The position numbers were made by a program, and so were the translations under genes. DNA of 38,346 nt from Nitrospira sp. Its GTDB lineage: Bacteria > Pseudomonadota > Gammaproteobacteria > Acidiferrobacterales > SPGG2. Position 1 is the stretch's first letter. Each line of letters begins with the position of its first letter. This document shows positions 13,379 through 22,870 of this stretch, piece by piece. A model generated the notes under the pieces. That model did not search any database. It had not been told where the DNA came from and worked only from the letters and a program-made list of their open reading frames with translations. Location: contig VRUB01000008.1 in assembly GCA_019456345.1 (NCBI GenBank), positions 1 through 38,346 of the forward strand, written 5' to 3'.

Positions 13379-14125
13379 TCACTCGGCCCCTTCGAGTAAC
13401 TCGAGCTGCTCGAACATCTCCCCGATGGCAAACGACTCGATGAGATTGACCCCTCTTGCCGCCAGGCGGAATGCAAGTCGGGCGTCGGCGATCTCGTAGA
13501 CCATGAGCTTGGCTCCGGGGACACGCAGCTTGCCCCAACGCGGCAACACTCCGACCTCGCAAATCACATAGCCCGGCCGCACCTGGCGCAGGATCGCGTC
13601 CTTGCGTTGGCTCCACTTCTGGATGATCGCGCCAAGATTCTCCACTTCCTGGTTGCGGGCGGTGAGAAGCACGTCGAAGGAAAACGAAATAATGACAACC
13701 TGCTGAGCCACCGATTCGAGCTCGCGCATCACGCGATTGAGTACGACCGTCGGGCCGAAGTGCTCGGTGCTCGAGCGCTTTAGTTCGATGAATGCAGTAA
13801 CACCCGGATGGCTCTCCAACAACTCGCGAAACTCGGCCAGGCTCGGGATACGTACTTGCGAGAATCGATAACCGAAGCGCTCATACTCGCTCGGGTGCAG
13901 CCGTCGCAACTCCGCGAACGACATATGGTGCACTACACCCTTGACGCCGCATACCCGTTGTATGGTGCGATCGTGCAGGAGCACGGGCACCTCGTCGGCA
14001 CTGAGCTGAATGTCGACTTCCACGAAACGCGCGCCGGCGCGGATCGCGGCCATGATTCCGAGTAACGTATTTTCCGGGAAATGGTCAGGATAGCCCCGAT
14101 GTGCAACGAGCTGCAGCTTATTCAT
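13379..14125 (-). CDS. glycerophosphodiester phosphodiesterase family protein
   Basis: Hydrolyses glycerophosphodiesters to glycerol 3-phosphate and an alcohol, in the cytoplasm since no signal peptide is seen. The catalytic HRGYPDHFPENT, the metal ligands EVDIQLSADEVPVLLHD and the later FIELKR are all present on a short TIM barrel of 248 residues. The frame is open to 14197, but the family begins at MNKLQLVAHRG, so I chose the ATG at 14125; no strong Shine-Dalgarno precedes it. Its product could feed glycerol metabolism, in line with the neighbouring glycerol-kinase-like gene, although the two are convergent, not cotranscribed. Confidence 0.88.
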   Translation of the reverse strand: MNKLQLVAHRGYPDHFPENTLLGIMAAIRAGARFVEVDIQLSADEVPVLLHDRTIQRVCGVKGVVHHMSFAELRRLHPSEYERFGYRFSQVRIPSLAEFRELLESHPGVTAFIELKRSSTEHFGPTVVLNRVMRELESVAQQVVIISFSFDVLLTARNQEVENLGAIIQKWSQRKDAILRQVRPGYVICEVGVLPRWGKLRVPGAKLMVYEIADARLAFRLAARGVNLIESFAIGEMFEQLELLEGAE

Positions 14126-14296
14126 CTGTTTTTGGCAGCAACGAACCCCAAGCGGGAGATTACGGTTCGTGCATCCCGTTGCCTCTCGCTGAGACACCTA
14201 TATAACAATATTATAAACGTAGCAGAACCTGGGATTTGACGTAAGCGGCAACGACGCGTATATTTCCCGCTACCACCGTGGTCAAGGGAAGGTACC

Positions 14297-14911
14297 ATGG
14301 TACAGTGTTTTTTCCGAGAAAGGACGTCAGGCGCAGCAGCTGCGTACTTCGCCGCGGCGCTGCTATTAGCTTTGCTGCTGTTAGCTGCCCCCCACAGCCG
14401 CGCACAGGCGAGCGCCGCCTTCACCGCGCATCCACCCGTATTCTTCGAGCTCAGGCGCGACCGTGCGCTGGTCTATCTGGTCAACGATCTGAGCGACGGG
14501 ACCGCGCGCGTCTACATTGACAGCGCGCCGATCGGCTTTCTTCCCCGTCGCTCCTACACGGCGGCCATGGTCGAGCCGGGTTTTCGGCTGGTGTGGGGCA
14601 CGGCTGAGCCCAAATGGTACGAGTTCAAGGCCGGCTGGGCCTACCTGCTGCGCCGGGTCAGGCTCAACCCGCTTGCGCACGCATGGGTCGCGGATAATCC
14701 TGGCATCATCGGGGCGCTGGTGGCGGACAAGCGCTTGAGTTACGTAACCACGGACCGTGAGACGCTTATGCGCCAGCAGATACGGGCGCAGAAGGCGTTC
14801 CGAGACGCGCTCAAACGCGCCGGCAGCGAGCTCGCACTGCCCTATCGAAAACGCTTTCACACCGAAGATCTGGCAGGCCGCTCGCCGGCGATGCTGCAGG
14901 CTGAGCGCTAA
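14297..14911 (+). CDS. exported DUF2846-like protein of unknown function
   Basis: A 204-residue protein with an N-terminal membrane or signal segment (alanine- and leucine-rich, residues 13-32; possible cleavage at SRAQA-SA near 38). The mature part, 'RALVYLVNDLSDGTARVYIDSAPIGFLPRRSYTAAMVEPG', resembles the beta-rich DUF2846 fold in which a short phrase about an object's name, position and cleft is followed by 'PG.H.lwg'. That resemblance is by eye. The C-terminal 60 residues are helical and charged. The start ATG at 14297 has GGAAGG five bases upstream. It is convergent with metH. Function is unknown. Confidence 0.6.
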   Translation: MVQCFFRERTSGAAAAYFAAALLLALLLLAAPHSRAQASAAFTAHPPVFFELRRDRALVYLVNDLSDGTARVYIDSAPIGFLPRRSYTAAMVEPGFRLVWGTAEPKWYEFKAGWAYLLRRVRLNPLAHAWVADNPGIIGALVADKRLSYVTTDRETLMRQQIRAQKAFRDALKRAGSELALPYRKRFHTEDLAGRSPAMLQAER

Positions 14912-14977
14912 CGAACCTGTTGAAAAATCCAGCGGCCGCCGCCGTGAATTCCCATATTTTAGCTTTTTAAAATTCTT

Positions 14978-17900
14978 CTAAGCGGCGGCTTCGGTCGCAT
15001 TGCGGTCGTACCCAAGCACCGGCGCCAGCCAGCGCTCTACTTCCTGTACGCTCATGCCCTTGCGCGCAGCGTAATCCTGCACCTGGTCGCGCTCGATCTT
15101 GCTCACCCCGAAGTAGCGACTCTGCGGGTGGGCGAAGTAAAACCCGCTGACCGATGCCGCCGGCATCATGGCAAAATTCTCTGTCAAACGAATCTCGCTG
15201 TTGTCCTCGACGCGAAGCAAGTCGAACAGGATGCGCTTTTCGGTATGATCGGGGCAGGCCGGGTAGCCGGGGGCCGGGCGAATGCCCGTGTACTGCTCAC
15301 GCATAAGCGCCAGGTTATCCAGGCCCTCGTCCGGCGCGTAGCCCCAGAACTCCTTACGCACGCGCTCGTGCATGCGCTCGGCGAAGGCCTCGGCCAGACG
15401 GTCGGCGAGTGCCTTGGCCATGATGGCGCCGTAATCGTCGTGATCGCCCTCGAGGCGGTGGACGACCTCATCGAGGCCGAAGCCCGCGCTAACGGCGAAG
15501 GCGCCGACGAAGTCCTTGACGCCAGAGTCGCGCGGCGCGAGGAAATCGGCCAACGCCAGGTTGGGCCGCCCGCGCGGTCGCACCATCTGCTGGCGCAAGG
15601 TGTGGAAGGTGGTCAGGACCGCACTGCGAGACGCGTCAGCGTAGACCACAATGTCATCATCGTCGGTGCTGTTGGCGGGCCAGAGGCCGATTACCGCGCG
15701 CGGCTTGAGCCAGCCCTCCTCGATAATCTGTTTGAGCATCTCGCTGGCATCGGCGAACAGTGCTCGCGCCGCTTCGCCCACCGTCTTGTCTTCGAGGATG
15801 CGTGGATACACCCCGGCGAGGTCCCAACTCTTGAAGAACGGCGTCCAGTCGATGTATCGCGACAGTTCTTCGAGATCGTAGTCGTCGAACACCTTGATCC
15901 CGAGGAACGCGGGAGCGGGAGGCCTGTAGGCCTGCCAGTCGAGCTGGCACTTGTTGGCGCGCGCCTCAGCCAGCGTGGCCCGGCGAATGTCGCGGCGTTG
16001 TGCCGCACGCTGTTGTCGCGTGGCATCGTAGTCGGCGCGCACTTGTGCCGCGAACTCCCCGTTGCCATCGCCCAGCAGGCTGCTGACCACGCTGACCGCG
16101 CGCGAGGCATCGGGGACATAGACGGTGGGGCCGCTATAGTTGGGCGCGATCTTCACCGCCGTGTGCATGCGGCTGGTGGTGGCGCCCCCGATGAGCAGCG
16201 GCAACTTGAACCCTTCGCGCTCCATCTCGCTCGCCACGTGGCACATCTCCTCGAGACTGGGCGTAATGAGCCCTGAGACCCCGACAATGTCGGCGCCCTC
16301 GGCTTTCGCCGTCTCCAGGATACGCGCGCTCGGTACCATTACGCCAAGATCGATTACCTCGTAGTTGTTGCAACTAAGCACGACGCCGACGATATTTTTA
16401 CCGATGTCATGCACATCGCCCTTGGCCGTGGCCAATACGACCTTGGCGGCGCTACGCCGCTCTTGCCCATCGCCCTTTTCGTCCTCAATGTAGGGCTCGA
16501 GATAGGCGACCGCTTTTTTCATTACGCGTGCGCTCTTGACCACCTGCGGCAGAAACATCTTGCCGGCACCGAATAGATCGCCGACCACATTCATGCCGTC
16601 CATGAGCGGTCCCTCGATCACCTCGAGCGCGCGCTTCGCCGACACCCGCGCGTCCTCGGTATCGGCGATGATGTAATTGTCGATGCCGTGCACCAGCGCG
16701 TGCACCAGGCGGCCACGCACATCGCCCTCGCGCCAACGCAAGTCTTCTTTCTTTTGTTGCACCTGTCCCCGTACCGTCTGCGCGATCTCGAGCAGCCGCT
16801 CGGTGGCATCGGGCCGGCGGTTGAACAGCACATCCTCGATACACTCCCGCACCGCGGGCTCGATGTCCTGGTACAGCGGCAGCTTGCCGGCATTGACAAT
16901 CGCCATGTCGAGCCCGGCCTTGATTGCGTGGTACAGAAATACCGCGTGCATGGCCTCACGCAAAGCGTTGTTGCCGCGAAAGGAAAACGAGAAATTGGAC
17001 ACGCCGCCGGAAATCTTCACATGCGGCAGTCTTTGTTTAATCAACCGCGTCGCCTCGATAAATGCCTTGCCATATTCGTTATGTGCCTCGATCCCGGTCG
17101 CGACCGCGAAGATATTCGGGTCGAACACGATGTCCTCCGGCGGGAAGCCGACCTGCTCGGTGAGGATCCGATAGGCACGCTCGCAAATCTCGACCTTGCG
17201 TTCGACGGTGTCGGCCTGTCCCTGCTCGTCGAACGCCATCACTACGGTGGCGGCGCCGTAACGCTTGATCAGGCATGCCTGCTTGATAAAGGTTTGCTCC
17301 CCCTCCTTCAGGCTGATGGAGTTGACGAACCCTTTGCCCTGCACGCACTTCAATCCGGCCTCGATCACCGACCACTTCGAGGAATCGATCATCACCGGCA
17401 CGCGGCTGATATCAGGCTCGGCCGCGATCAGGTTCAAGAAGCGCGGCATGGCAGCCTCGGAGTCGAGCATGCCTTCATCCATGTTCACGTCGATCAACTG
17501 GGCACCGTTCTCGACCTGCTCACGGGCTATGCTCACGCCGCTCTCGTAGTCCTCGGCAGCGATGAGCTTGGCGAACTTCGCCGATCCGGTGACGTTGGTG
17601 CGCTCCCCGACATTGACAAACAGGCTGTCCGGCCCGATGGTCAGGGGCTCAAGCCCGGAGAGCCGGCAACGCGCCGGCAGCCTTGGCAGCTTGCGCGCCG
17701 GATGCGCAGCGACTGCCTCGCTGATAGCGCGGATGTGTTCCGGGGTGGTGCCGCAGCAACCACCCGCCAGATTGAGCAGTCCGGCCTGCGCGAACTCACC
17801 GAGCACTGCCGCCATGTGCTCGGGTGTATCGTCGTACCCGCCGAACTCATTTGGTAGACCGGCATTAGGATGGCAGCTCACATGGGTGTCGGCGATCTGC

Positions 17901-18691
17901 GCCAGCTCGTCGATGTAGGGACGCAGCTCCACCGCGCCCAGGGCACAGTTCAGCCCGACTGCCAGCGGTCGCGCGTGGCGCAGCGAATGCCAGAATGCCT
18001 CCGGCGTCTGCCCCGAGAGCGTGCGTCCGCTCAAGTCCGTAATCGTGCCCGAGATCATGATAGGCAGGCGCACGCCATGGCGCTCGAAGTACTCCTCGAT
18101 CGCGAACAGCGCGGCCTTGGCATTCAAGGTGTCGAATACCGTTTCCACCAGCACGATATCCACACCGCCCTCCACCAGGCCGTGCAGCGCTTCGGTGTAG
18201 GCCTCGCGCAACTCGTCGAAGGTCACGCTGCGGTAACCAGGGTCGTTCACCTCGGGCGAGATCGAGGCGGTACGATTGGTCGGACCGAGCACGCCGGCTA
18301 CCCAGCGCGGACGGGCCGGGTTGCGGGCGGTGGCTGTCTGCGCTGCCTCGCGCGCGAGCCGGGCGCCAGCGTGGTTAAGCTCGTAGATCACCGACTCGAG
18401 CCCGTAATCGGCCTGCGCGATGGCGGTCGAGTTGAAGGTATTGGTCTCAACTATGTCTGCGCCGGCCTCGAAGTAGGCGTCGTGGATGCCGCGAATGGCA
18501 TCGGGCTGGGTGATGGAGAGCAGGTCGTTGTTCCCGCGCAGCTCACGGGCATGATCGCAGAAACGCTCGCCGCGGAAGCCGTGCTCATCGAGCTTGAGTG
18601 CCTGGATCATGGTGCCCATAGCCCCGTCCAACACCAGGATCCTGTGGCCGAAGGCCGCGTTCAGGGCTTGTATGCGTTGCTGTCTTTGCAT
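14978..18691 (-). CDS. metH: cobalamin-dependent methionine synthase
   Basis: Transfers a methyl group from 5-methyltetrahydrofolate via cobalamin to homocysteine. The 1237-residue protein has all four modules. The homocysteine domain carries zinc ligands Cys249 (NCALG) and Cys312/Cys313 ([10 protein letters not shown]). The pterin domain has [23 protein letters not shown] and MIDSSKW. The cobalamin domain has the lower-axial-ligand motif VHDIGKN with His761. The C-terminal SAM-dependent reactivation domain has [16 protein letters not shown]. coli MetH is 1227 aa, so length is normal. The start lies three bases after the metF stop, making it the last gene of an operon with metF and the ArsR-methyltransferase regulator. 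No cobalamin riboswitch was seen. Confidence 0.98.
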   Translation of the reverse strand: MQRQQRIQALNAAFGHRILVLDGAMGTMIQALKLDEHGFRGERFCDHARELRGNNDLLSITQPDAIRGIHDAYFEAGADIVETNTFNSTAIAQADYGLESVIYELNHAGARLAREAAQTATARNPARPRWVAGVLGPTNRTASISPEVNDPGYRSVTFDELREAYTEALHGLVEGGVDIVLVETVFDTLNAKAALFAIEEYFERHGVRLPIMISGTITDLSGRTLSGQTPEAFWHSLRHARPLAVGLNCALGAVELRPYIDELAQIADTHVSCHPNAGLPNEFGGYDDTPEHMAAVLGEFAQAGLLNLAGGCCGTTPEHIRAISEAVAAHPARKLPRLPARCRLSGLEPLTIGPDSLFVNVGERTNVTGSAKFAKLIAAEDYESGVSIAREQVENGAQLIDVNMDEGMLDSEAAMPRFLNLIAAEPDISRVPVMIDSSKWSVIEAGLKCVQGKGFVNSISLKEGEQTFIKQACLIKRYGAATVVMAFDEQGQADTVERKVEICERAYRILTEQVGFPPEDIVFDPNIFAVATGIEAHNEYGKAFIEATRLIKQRLPHVKISGGVSNFSFSFRGNNALREAMHAVFLYHAIKAGLDMAIVNAGKLPLYQDIEPAVRECIEDVLFNRRPDATERLLEIAQTVRGQVQQKKEDLRWREGDVRGRLVHALVHGIDNYIIADTEDARVSAKRALEVIEGPLMDGMNVVGDLFGAGKMFLPQVVKSARVMKKAVAYLEPYIEDEKGDGQERRSAAKVVLATAKGDVHDIGKNIVGVVLSCNNYEVIDLGVMVPSARILETAKAEGADIVGVSGLITPSLEEMCHVASEMEREGFKLPLLIGGATTSRMHTAVKIAPNYSGPTVYVPDASRAVSVVSSLLGDGNGEFAAQVRADYDATRQQRAAQRRDIRRATLAEARANKCQLDWQAYRPPAPAFLGIKVFDDYDLEELSRYIDWTPFFKSWDLAGVYPRILEDKTVGEAARALFADASEMLKQIIEEGWLKPRAVIGLWPANSTDDDDIVVYADASRSAVLTTFHTLRQQMVRPRGRPNLALADFLAPRDSGVKDFVGAFAVSAGFGLDEVVHRLEGDHDDYGAIMAKALADRLAEAFAERMHERVRKEFWGYAPDEGLDNLALMREQYTGIRPAPGYPACPDHTEKRILFDLLRVEDNSEIRLTENFAMMPAASVSGFYFAHPQSRYFGVSKIERDQVQDYAARKGMSVQEVERWLAPVLGYDRNATEAAA

Positions 18692-18694
18692 GGC

Positions 18695-19675
18695 TTAACC
18701 GTCGCTGACGGCGCTTGCCGCGATGGGTGCTGCCGGCCGGATGCCGAGGATGTGGCAGATGGCATAGGTCAAGGCAGCGCGGTTGAGGGTATAGAAGTGG
18801 AGATTGCGCACCCCCCGCTGCACGAGCTCGGTGCACTGCTCCGCCGCCACCGTAGCCGCGACCAGTTGGCGCGCCTCGGGGTCATCATCCAGACCTTCGA
18901 ACAAGCCGCCGACCCAATCCGGTACACTGGCCCCGCAGATCGCGGCGAACTCCTTCACGCGCGTGAAGTTGGTCACCGGCAGAATGCCGGGGATGATCGG
19001 TGCGCTGATGCCGGCAGCACGCACCTTGTCGACAAACCGAAAGTACATGTCGGCGTCGAAGAAGAACTGGGTGATGGCACGACTAGCACCGGCATCGAGC
19101 TTGCGCTTGAGATTGTCGAGGTCGGCCTGCGCCGAACGCGCCTCGGGATGCACCTCCGGGTAGGCGGCCACAGTGATATCGAAATCAGCCAGCCGCCGGA
19201 GCCCGGCTACCAGCTCTGCGGCATTGGCATAGCCATCAGGGTGGGGCTGGAAGCGTTGCTCGCGCTCGGGTGGGTCGCCGCGCAGCGCTACGATGTGACG
19301 CACTCCTGTGGCCCAGTAGTGCCGCACCACCTGATCGACCTCGGCGCGCGAGGCGCCGACACAGGTCAAGTGCGCGGCCGGTGTCAGATCGCTCTCCTGT
19401 AGGATACGCTTTACCGTGGCGTGGGTGCGCTCGCGCGTGCTGCCGCCGGCGCCATAGGTCACGGACACGAATTGTGGTTGCAACGGCGCCAGTTTTTCGA
19501 TCGCATGCCAGAGATTTTGCTCCATCTGCTGTGTTTTCGGCGGAAAAAACTCGAACGTCACCGATACCCGTGTCTCATCCGGTGCCAACGGCGCGCGAGC
19601 TTTGAGCTTAAGCCGCCTGGCGACCTTCTCGGCAATACGATGCAGTGCGCTGGTTTCTTGTTGAGCCGATGTCAT
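18695..19675 (-). CDS. metF: methylenetetrahydrofolate reductase MetF
   Basis: FAD-dependent reduction of 5,10-methylenetetrahydrofolate to the 5-methyl form used by MetH, which is the next gene. The 326-residue TIM barrel shows VSVTFEFFPPKT, FVSVTYGAGGSTRERTHATVK, ALRGDPP, the flavin-contact PEVHPEA, and ITQFFFDAD. The ATG at 19675 shares one base with the stop codon of the upstream regulator (TGATG) and has GGAGG seven bases before it, so translation is probably coupled. The frame itself is open to 19732, but that start would fall inside the regulator gene. Confidence 0.96.
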   Translation of the reverse strand: MTSAQQETSALHRIAEKVARRLKLKARAPLAPDETRVSVTFEFFPPKTQQMEQNLWHAIEKLAPLQPQFVSVTYGAGGSTRERTHATVKRILQESDLTPAAHLTCVGASRAEVDQVVRHYWATGVRHIVALRGDPPEREQRFQPHPDGYANAAELVAGLRRLADFDITVAAYPEVHPEARSAQADLDNLKRKLDAGASRAITQFFFDADMYFRFVDKVRAAGISAPIIPGILPVTNFTRVKEFAAICGASVPDWVGGLFEGLDDDPEARQLVAATVAAEQCTELVQRGVRNLHFYTLNRAALTYAICHILGIRPAAPIAASAVSDG

Positions 19676-20655
19676 CAAGCGACCTCCCGCTCGTAAGTCG
19701 CGGCCGAGTCCTTGCGCCGCGTGCTGCACCACAGCGATACGACCAGCTGCTCGCTATCGGTTTTCCCGGCGGCGGCGAGATGGCGCACGGACAGCTCACC
19801 GAGACCGGCGGCCTCGCACCACGAAGCGACCTCGTCGTCAGTGAAACCCAAGCGCCGGTGCGCATACCGGGACCGCAAGAACTCCAGCTGATGCGGCGAG
19901 AAGTCGACAATCAGCAAGCGCCCACCGGGGCGCAGCGTGCGTGCGGCCTCGGCCACAGCCGCGGCCGGGTCATCGAGAAAGTGCAGTACGTGATGGATAA
20001 TGGCAGCGTCCACGGCGCCGCTGGGCAACTCCAGATTGTAGATATCGCCCTGGCGCACCTGGCAATGGCGCAGATTCGACTGCTCGAGATTGGCGCGCGC
20101 TACCGCCAGCATCTCGCGGCTGCAATCGATTCCCAGACCGCGCCGGATGCGGTCGCTGAATACCCGCAACACGTGACCGGTACCGGTGCCGAGGTCCAGC
20201 AGGTCATCGATGGGATCGTCGCCCAGCGCTTCCACCATTGCCCGTTCGACCTCCGACTCGGCCACGTACAAGCTGCGGATGTGGTCCCAGTGCGCGGCGT
20301 TCTCGTCGAAATAGGCTGCGGCACGCGCCGCATGGGCGCGTTTGATCGCCGCGAGCCTTTGCGTGTCGCGCTCAAGCTCGGCATCGTGCTCGGGGATCAG
20401 GTTCGCCAACGCCCGCGCAACCGCTACGGCGGGCCCGTGATCGGCGAAACGGTAGAACACCCATGAGCCCTCCTGGAAGCGATCGATCAACTGTGCCTCG
20501 CACAGGAGCTTCAAATGTCGACTCACCCGCGGTTGGCTCTGGCCGAGAATCTGTGTGAGCTCGGAGACGGTGAGCTCGGCACGCGCGAGCAGCGCCAAAA
20601 GCCGTAATCTCGTTGGTTCCCCGGCGGCCCGAAGGCTGTTGAGCAGGGTCTGCAT
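19675..20655 (-). CDS. ArsR-family regulator fused to a SAM-dependent methyltransferase domain (SahR-like)
   Basis: A 326-residue two-domain protein. Residues 1-75 are a winged helix of the ArsR type (EPTRLRLLALL, then VSELTQILGQSQPRVSRHLKLL and wing EGSWVFYRF). Residues about 110-325 are a class I methyltransferase fold with LDLGTGTGHVLRVF (153 onward), GIDCSREML, and RPGGRLLIVDF. The metal-sensing cysteines of true ArsR proteins are not evident. Proteins of this architecture next to metF, metH or ahcY belong to the SahR group, in which S-adenosylhomocysteine is thought to be sensed; I infer the same here from the operon. The ATG at 20655 has AGGGGG nine bases upstream. It is first gene of regulator-metF-metH and probably autoregulates through the inverted repeat at 20738-20757. 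Confidence 0.88.
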   Translation of the reverse strand: MQTLLNSLRAAGEPTRLRLLALLARAELTVSELTQILGQSQPRVSRHLKLLCEAQLIDRFQEGSWVFYRFADHGPAVAVARALANLIPEHDAELERDTQRLAAIKRAHAARAAAYFDENAAHWDHIRSLYVAESEVERAMVEALGDDPIDDLLDLGTGTGHVLRVFSDRIRRGLGIDCSREMLAVARANLEQSNLRHCQVRQGDIYNLELPSGAVDAAIIHHVLHFLDDPAAAVAEAARTLRPGGRLLIVDFSPHQLEFLRSRYAHRRLGFTDDEVASWCEAAGLGELSVRHLAAAGKTDSEQLVVSLWCSTRRKDSAATYEREVA

Positions 20656-20737
20656 GGATTTACACCCCCTTTGTTCCCGGCGCCCGCTGACATCCCAGGG
20701 ACGGGCGACCAGATCGATCTTTAGTAATCACTTCTAA

Positions 20738-20757
20738 ATATAAACATATCTTTATAT
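20738..20757 (-). promoter_or_regulatory. candidate operator of the ArsR-methyltransferase regulator
   Basis: A perfect inverted repeat: ATATAAA (20738-20744), spacer CATATC, TTTATAT (20751-20757). In an otherwise GC-rich window it is strikingly AT-rich. One arm contains the -10 box of the regulator-metF-metH promoter and the rest fills the spacer, the expected place for a repressor to exclude polymerase. Assignment to this regulator is inference from position. Confidence 0.7.
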
Positions 20758-20766
20758 ATTTGTCAA
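20738..20766 (-). promoter_or_regulatory. sigma-70 promoter of the regulator-metF-metH operon
   Basis: Read on the minus strand: a perfect TTGACA (20766-20761), a 17-base spacer, and TTATAT (20743-20738); TATATT one base further is an alternative -10. Transcription would start near 20731, about 75 bases before the regulator ATG. It is the best-matching promoter I saw in the window. Confidence 0.75.
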
Positions 20767-21032
20767 TGCCTCATTTACCAACGAGCCGGTCCATGGCCAG
20801 CGTGACTCGAACGCGCGCCGCTGTCCTGGAGAAATACGAGGGTTTACCGCGTGTCTGCGGTCCGTTGCGGCGCCCGCGCAGCTTGTTGGGCCGCACATCG
20901 ATTATGTTCGACGCGCTCAGCATAATCCGATAACCGGCTTATGGGGCGGCTACGGAGAGGGGTCGCAGGCGCGTCACAATGGGCCGTGGCCGCAATCGCT
21001 ATGAAATCAGCATATCGGCGACCGGTCAGCCG
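20767..21032. other. intergenic region upstream of the methionine operon
   Basis: Together with the promoter this leaves about 375 bases between the regulator and the next gene. A 46-codon open frame on the plus strand starts at 20793 but has no ribosome site and an arginine-rich, frame-shadow look. No riboswitch, tRNA or repeat was recognised. Confidence 0.4.
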
Positions 21033-21629
21033 TCAATAGCTGAAGCCTTTGAGAGGGCTGCTTCTAATGGTGAGCGTGGGCTGATCGTCGACGTAGACAA
21101 AGCCAACATCTCGATTGTTATCGCTGTGGCCGGGGAACTCGAAACCGACCATGTCGCTGTGACGCGTGACGGCTTCAATGAGCATCTCACCCACGTCGAT
21201 CACGATCTGTTGTCCGACGATGAAATTCTCGATGCCCTGGGCATCAATCTGCAGCGACCACCCGAGATCGGTCATGCCGCTGAGCCTCATGAAAGGTTTC
21301 GTTGGTTTGGAGTGCACCACGGTCAGCACCAACGTGGCCCGATCTACGATCTTTTTTATATTACTGATGTTGTACCAGATTGTGAAACCGGCGTTCTCTG
21401 CCGCGCGACCTTCCCCCGATTGCCGATGTGCGCCTGCGATCAGCAACGTCTTCGGCACCAACGAATGCGACAGCTCGGTCGTGCTGCGTTGAATCGCAAA
21501 GACCGGGGTCAGCACCAGCTCGCTGGTTTGCGCTTTCTTGCGCGCCCAGGCGTCTGCCAGTAACAGCGTGAATACAAGCGCAGCCGCGACGACCGCTATA
21601 CTTGCATGTCCGTGTGTCTCCCGTTTCAC
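21033..21629 (-). CDS. exported protein of unknown function
   Basis: A 198-residue protein with a plausible Sec signal peptide (HASIAVVAAALVFTLLLADAWA, cleavage near residue 29). The mature part is beta-rich ('SELVLTPVFAIQRS', 'AGFTIWYNISNIKKIVDRATLVLTVVHSKP', 'DVGFVYVDDQPTLTIRSS') and has no cysteine. I do not recognise a family. The start is GTG at 21629, with no clear Shine-Dalgarno. The opposite strand carries an open frame of similar length, but only this strand gives a signal peptide and balanced composition. Nothing nearby indicates a role. Confidence 0.55.
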   Translation of the reverse strand: MKRETHGHASIAVVAAALVFTLLLADAWARKKAQTSELVLTPVFAIQRSTTELSHSLVPKTLLIAGAHRQSGEGRAAENAGFTIWYNISNIKKIVDRATLVLTVVHSKPTKPFMRLSGMTDLGWSLQIDAQGIENFIVGQQIVIDVGEMLIEAVTRHSDMVGFEFPGHSDNNRDVGFVYVDDQPTLTIRSSPLKGFSY

Positions 21630-21963
21630 TCGATGTCGCTCAATCGCCTTGGGGTTGGGTCATTATTATCAGGATGCTTAAAATAGTTTTTCAGCAGTCT
21701 ATTATTTATCGTCGCCAGGAAAAAACCCGGCTCCGCACGCCGTAGAAAAACCTTTCTTACTCGGCGGCGACATAATTGCGTGGCGCCAAGCGAAAAGCCA
21801 GATCGATTGCTTGGTGACTTTTTCGGCGCGGCGGCTGCTACCGTAGGCCGCTTGCACCGCCAGGTCGCTGGCCAATATTGTTGATTGCGTGCAGCATGGG
21901 TTTTGCAGCTTCATCGACTATTGGGCTCGATTGCCAATAGCTACGGCAACTAAGGGTAATTGG
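21630..21963. other. intergenic region with a repeated 16-mer
   Basis: About 330 bases before the ankyrin gene. AAAATAGTTTTTCAGC at 21680-21695 recurs exactly at 29763-29778 inside a palindrome. Imperfectly paired GTCGCC (21711) and GGCGAC (21765) flank a region with runs of A. A 70-codon minus-strand frame (21702-21914) lacks a ribosome site and I do not call it. The area may be the relic of a mobile element end. Confidence 0.4.
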
Positions 21964-22806
21964 ATGAAGAGCATACTAGGGCTCATTATGGCGACTTTAT
22001 GCGCCGGGTTGTACATCGCGACTGCCGCACAGGCGGGACCGCTGCACGATGCAGTGAAGAGGGGTGACCAGGCGCAGGTCAAGCGACTGCTTGGCGATGC
22101 GGCGAATATTGATGCGCGTGCCCGCGACGGTGCGACGCCATTGATTATCGCCGTGCTGACCCGCCGCGATGCGGTGGCGCGGCTGCTCATCGCGCGCGGC
22201 GCCGGCGTCAATGCCAAGCGCAAGGACGGCGTCACACCGCTGCACGCCGCCGCCCGCACCGGCGCAAGCGCTATTGCCGAGCTCTTGATCACCAAAGGCG
22301 CGGCTCTCGATGCGCAGAACTGGGGTGGCTGGACGCCGCTGCACACTGCAGCGCAAGAGGGTCATACCAATGTGGCGACGGTGCTGATCGCACGCGGCGC
22401 CGAGCTGAACGCGGCTGACAAAGACGGGCTGACGCCGTTGCATATGGCCGTGTTCGATGGTCATATCGAGTTGGTGAAGCTGCTCGTGGCGGACGGCGCC
22501 GACGTTAATGCACGCGGCATGGGGGGATTTACGCCGCTACACATGGCGGCCGGCATGGGACGCCCTGCCATCGCCGAGCTGCTCGTTGACAAGGGTGCCG
22601 ATGTAAATGCGCGCGACCGACGTGGCTTGACGCCGCTGCACGGGGCGGCCGCTTATGACCACAGGGGTGCAGTGCAGTTGCTGCTCGCCCGTGGCGCCAG
22701 CGTCGATGTAAGCACCCAGGACGGTCGCACACCGTTAAGCATGGCGACGAAGGAGGGGAATCAGAAAATCGCCGAGCTACTCCGGCGCCATGGGGCGGGC
22801 AAGTAA
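21964..22806 (+). CDS. exported ankyrin-repeat protein
   Basis: A 280-residue protein made of a signal peptide (MKSILGLIMATLCAGLYIATAAQA, cleavage before GPLHDAV) and eight consecutive 33-residue ankyrin repeats. Most repeats keep the xTPLHxAA...G....V..LL..GA.vNA pattern; the first and last are capping variants. No other domain is present, so it should act as a protein-binding scaffold in the periplasm or outside the cell. The ATG at 21964 has AAGGG seven bases upstream; the frame is open from 21889, but that would bury the signal peptide. Partner unknown. Confidence 0.88.
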   Translation: MKSILGLIMATLCAGLYIATAAQAGPLHDAVKRGDQAQVKRLLGDAANIDARARDGATPLIIAVLTRRDAVARLLIARGAGVNAKRKDGVTPLHAAARTGASAIAELLITKGAALDAQNWGGWTPLHTAAQEGHTNVATVLIARGAELNAADKDGLTPLHMAVFDGHIELVKLLVADGADVNARGMGGFTPLHMAAGMGRPAIAELLVDKGADVNARDRRGLTPLHGAAAYDHRGAVQLLLARGASVDVSTQDGRTPLSMATKEGNQKIAELLRRHGAGK

Positions 22807-22870
22807 GCCCAGGCCGGCGCCGTGGATCTTGAATTGCCAATACCTAATGCGCGCCGGCGGCTGGCGTGCC

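Noticed and set aside
15128-16276. A 382-codon plus-strand open frame and the similar one at 16688-17857
   Set aside because: Both are antisense to metH and have no ribosome site or recognisable motif.
18692-18694. Cobalamin riboswitch before metH
   Set aside because: Only three bases separate metF and metH, and no B12-box lies in the operon leader.
17870-19402. A 510-codon plus-strand open frame
   Set aside because: It is antisense to metH and metF, both certain from motifs and overlap structure; its His/Arg/Gly-rich product is the typical shadow in GC-rich DNA.
20767-21032. Possible SAH or SAM riboswitch upstream of the methionine operon
   Set aside because: I looked for the conserved cores on the minus strand and found none; control by the ArsR-type protein explains the region better.
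20979-21563. A 194-codon plus-strand open frame opposite the exported protein at 21033-21629
   Set aside because: No ribosome site, no signal peptide, and His/Arg/Gln-rich composition; the minus-strand frame has a signal peptide. The choice is moderately secure.
21702-21914. A 70-codon minus-strand frame upstream of the ankyrin gene
   Set aside because: No ribosome site, no recognisable domain; kept only as part of the intergenic note.
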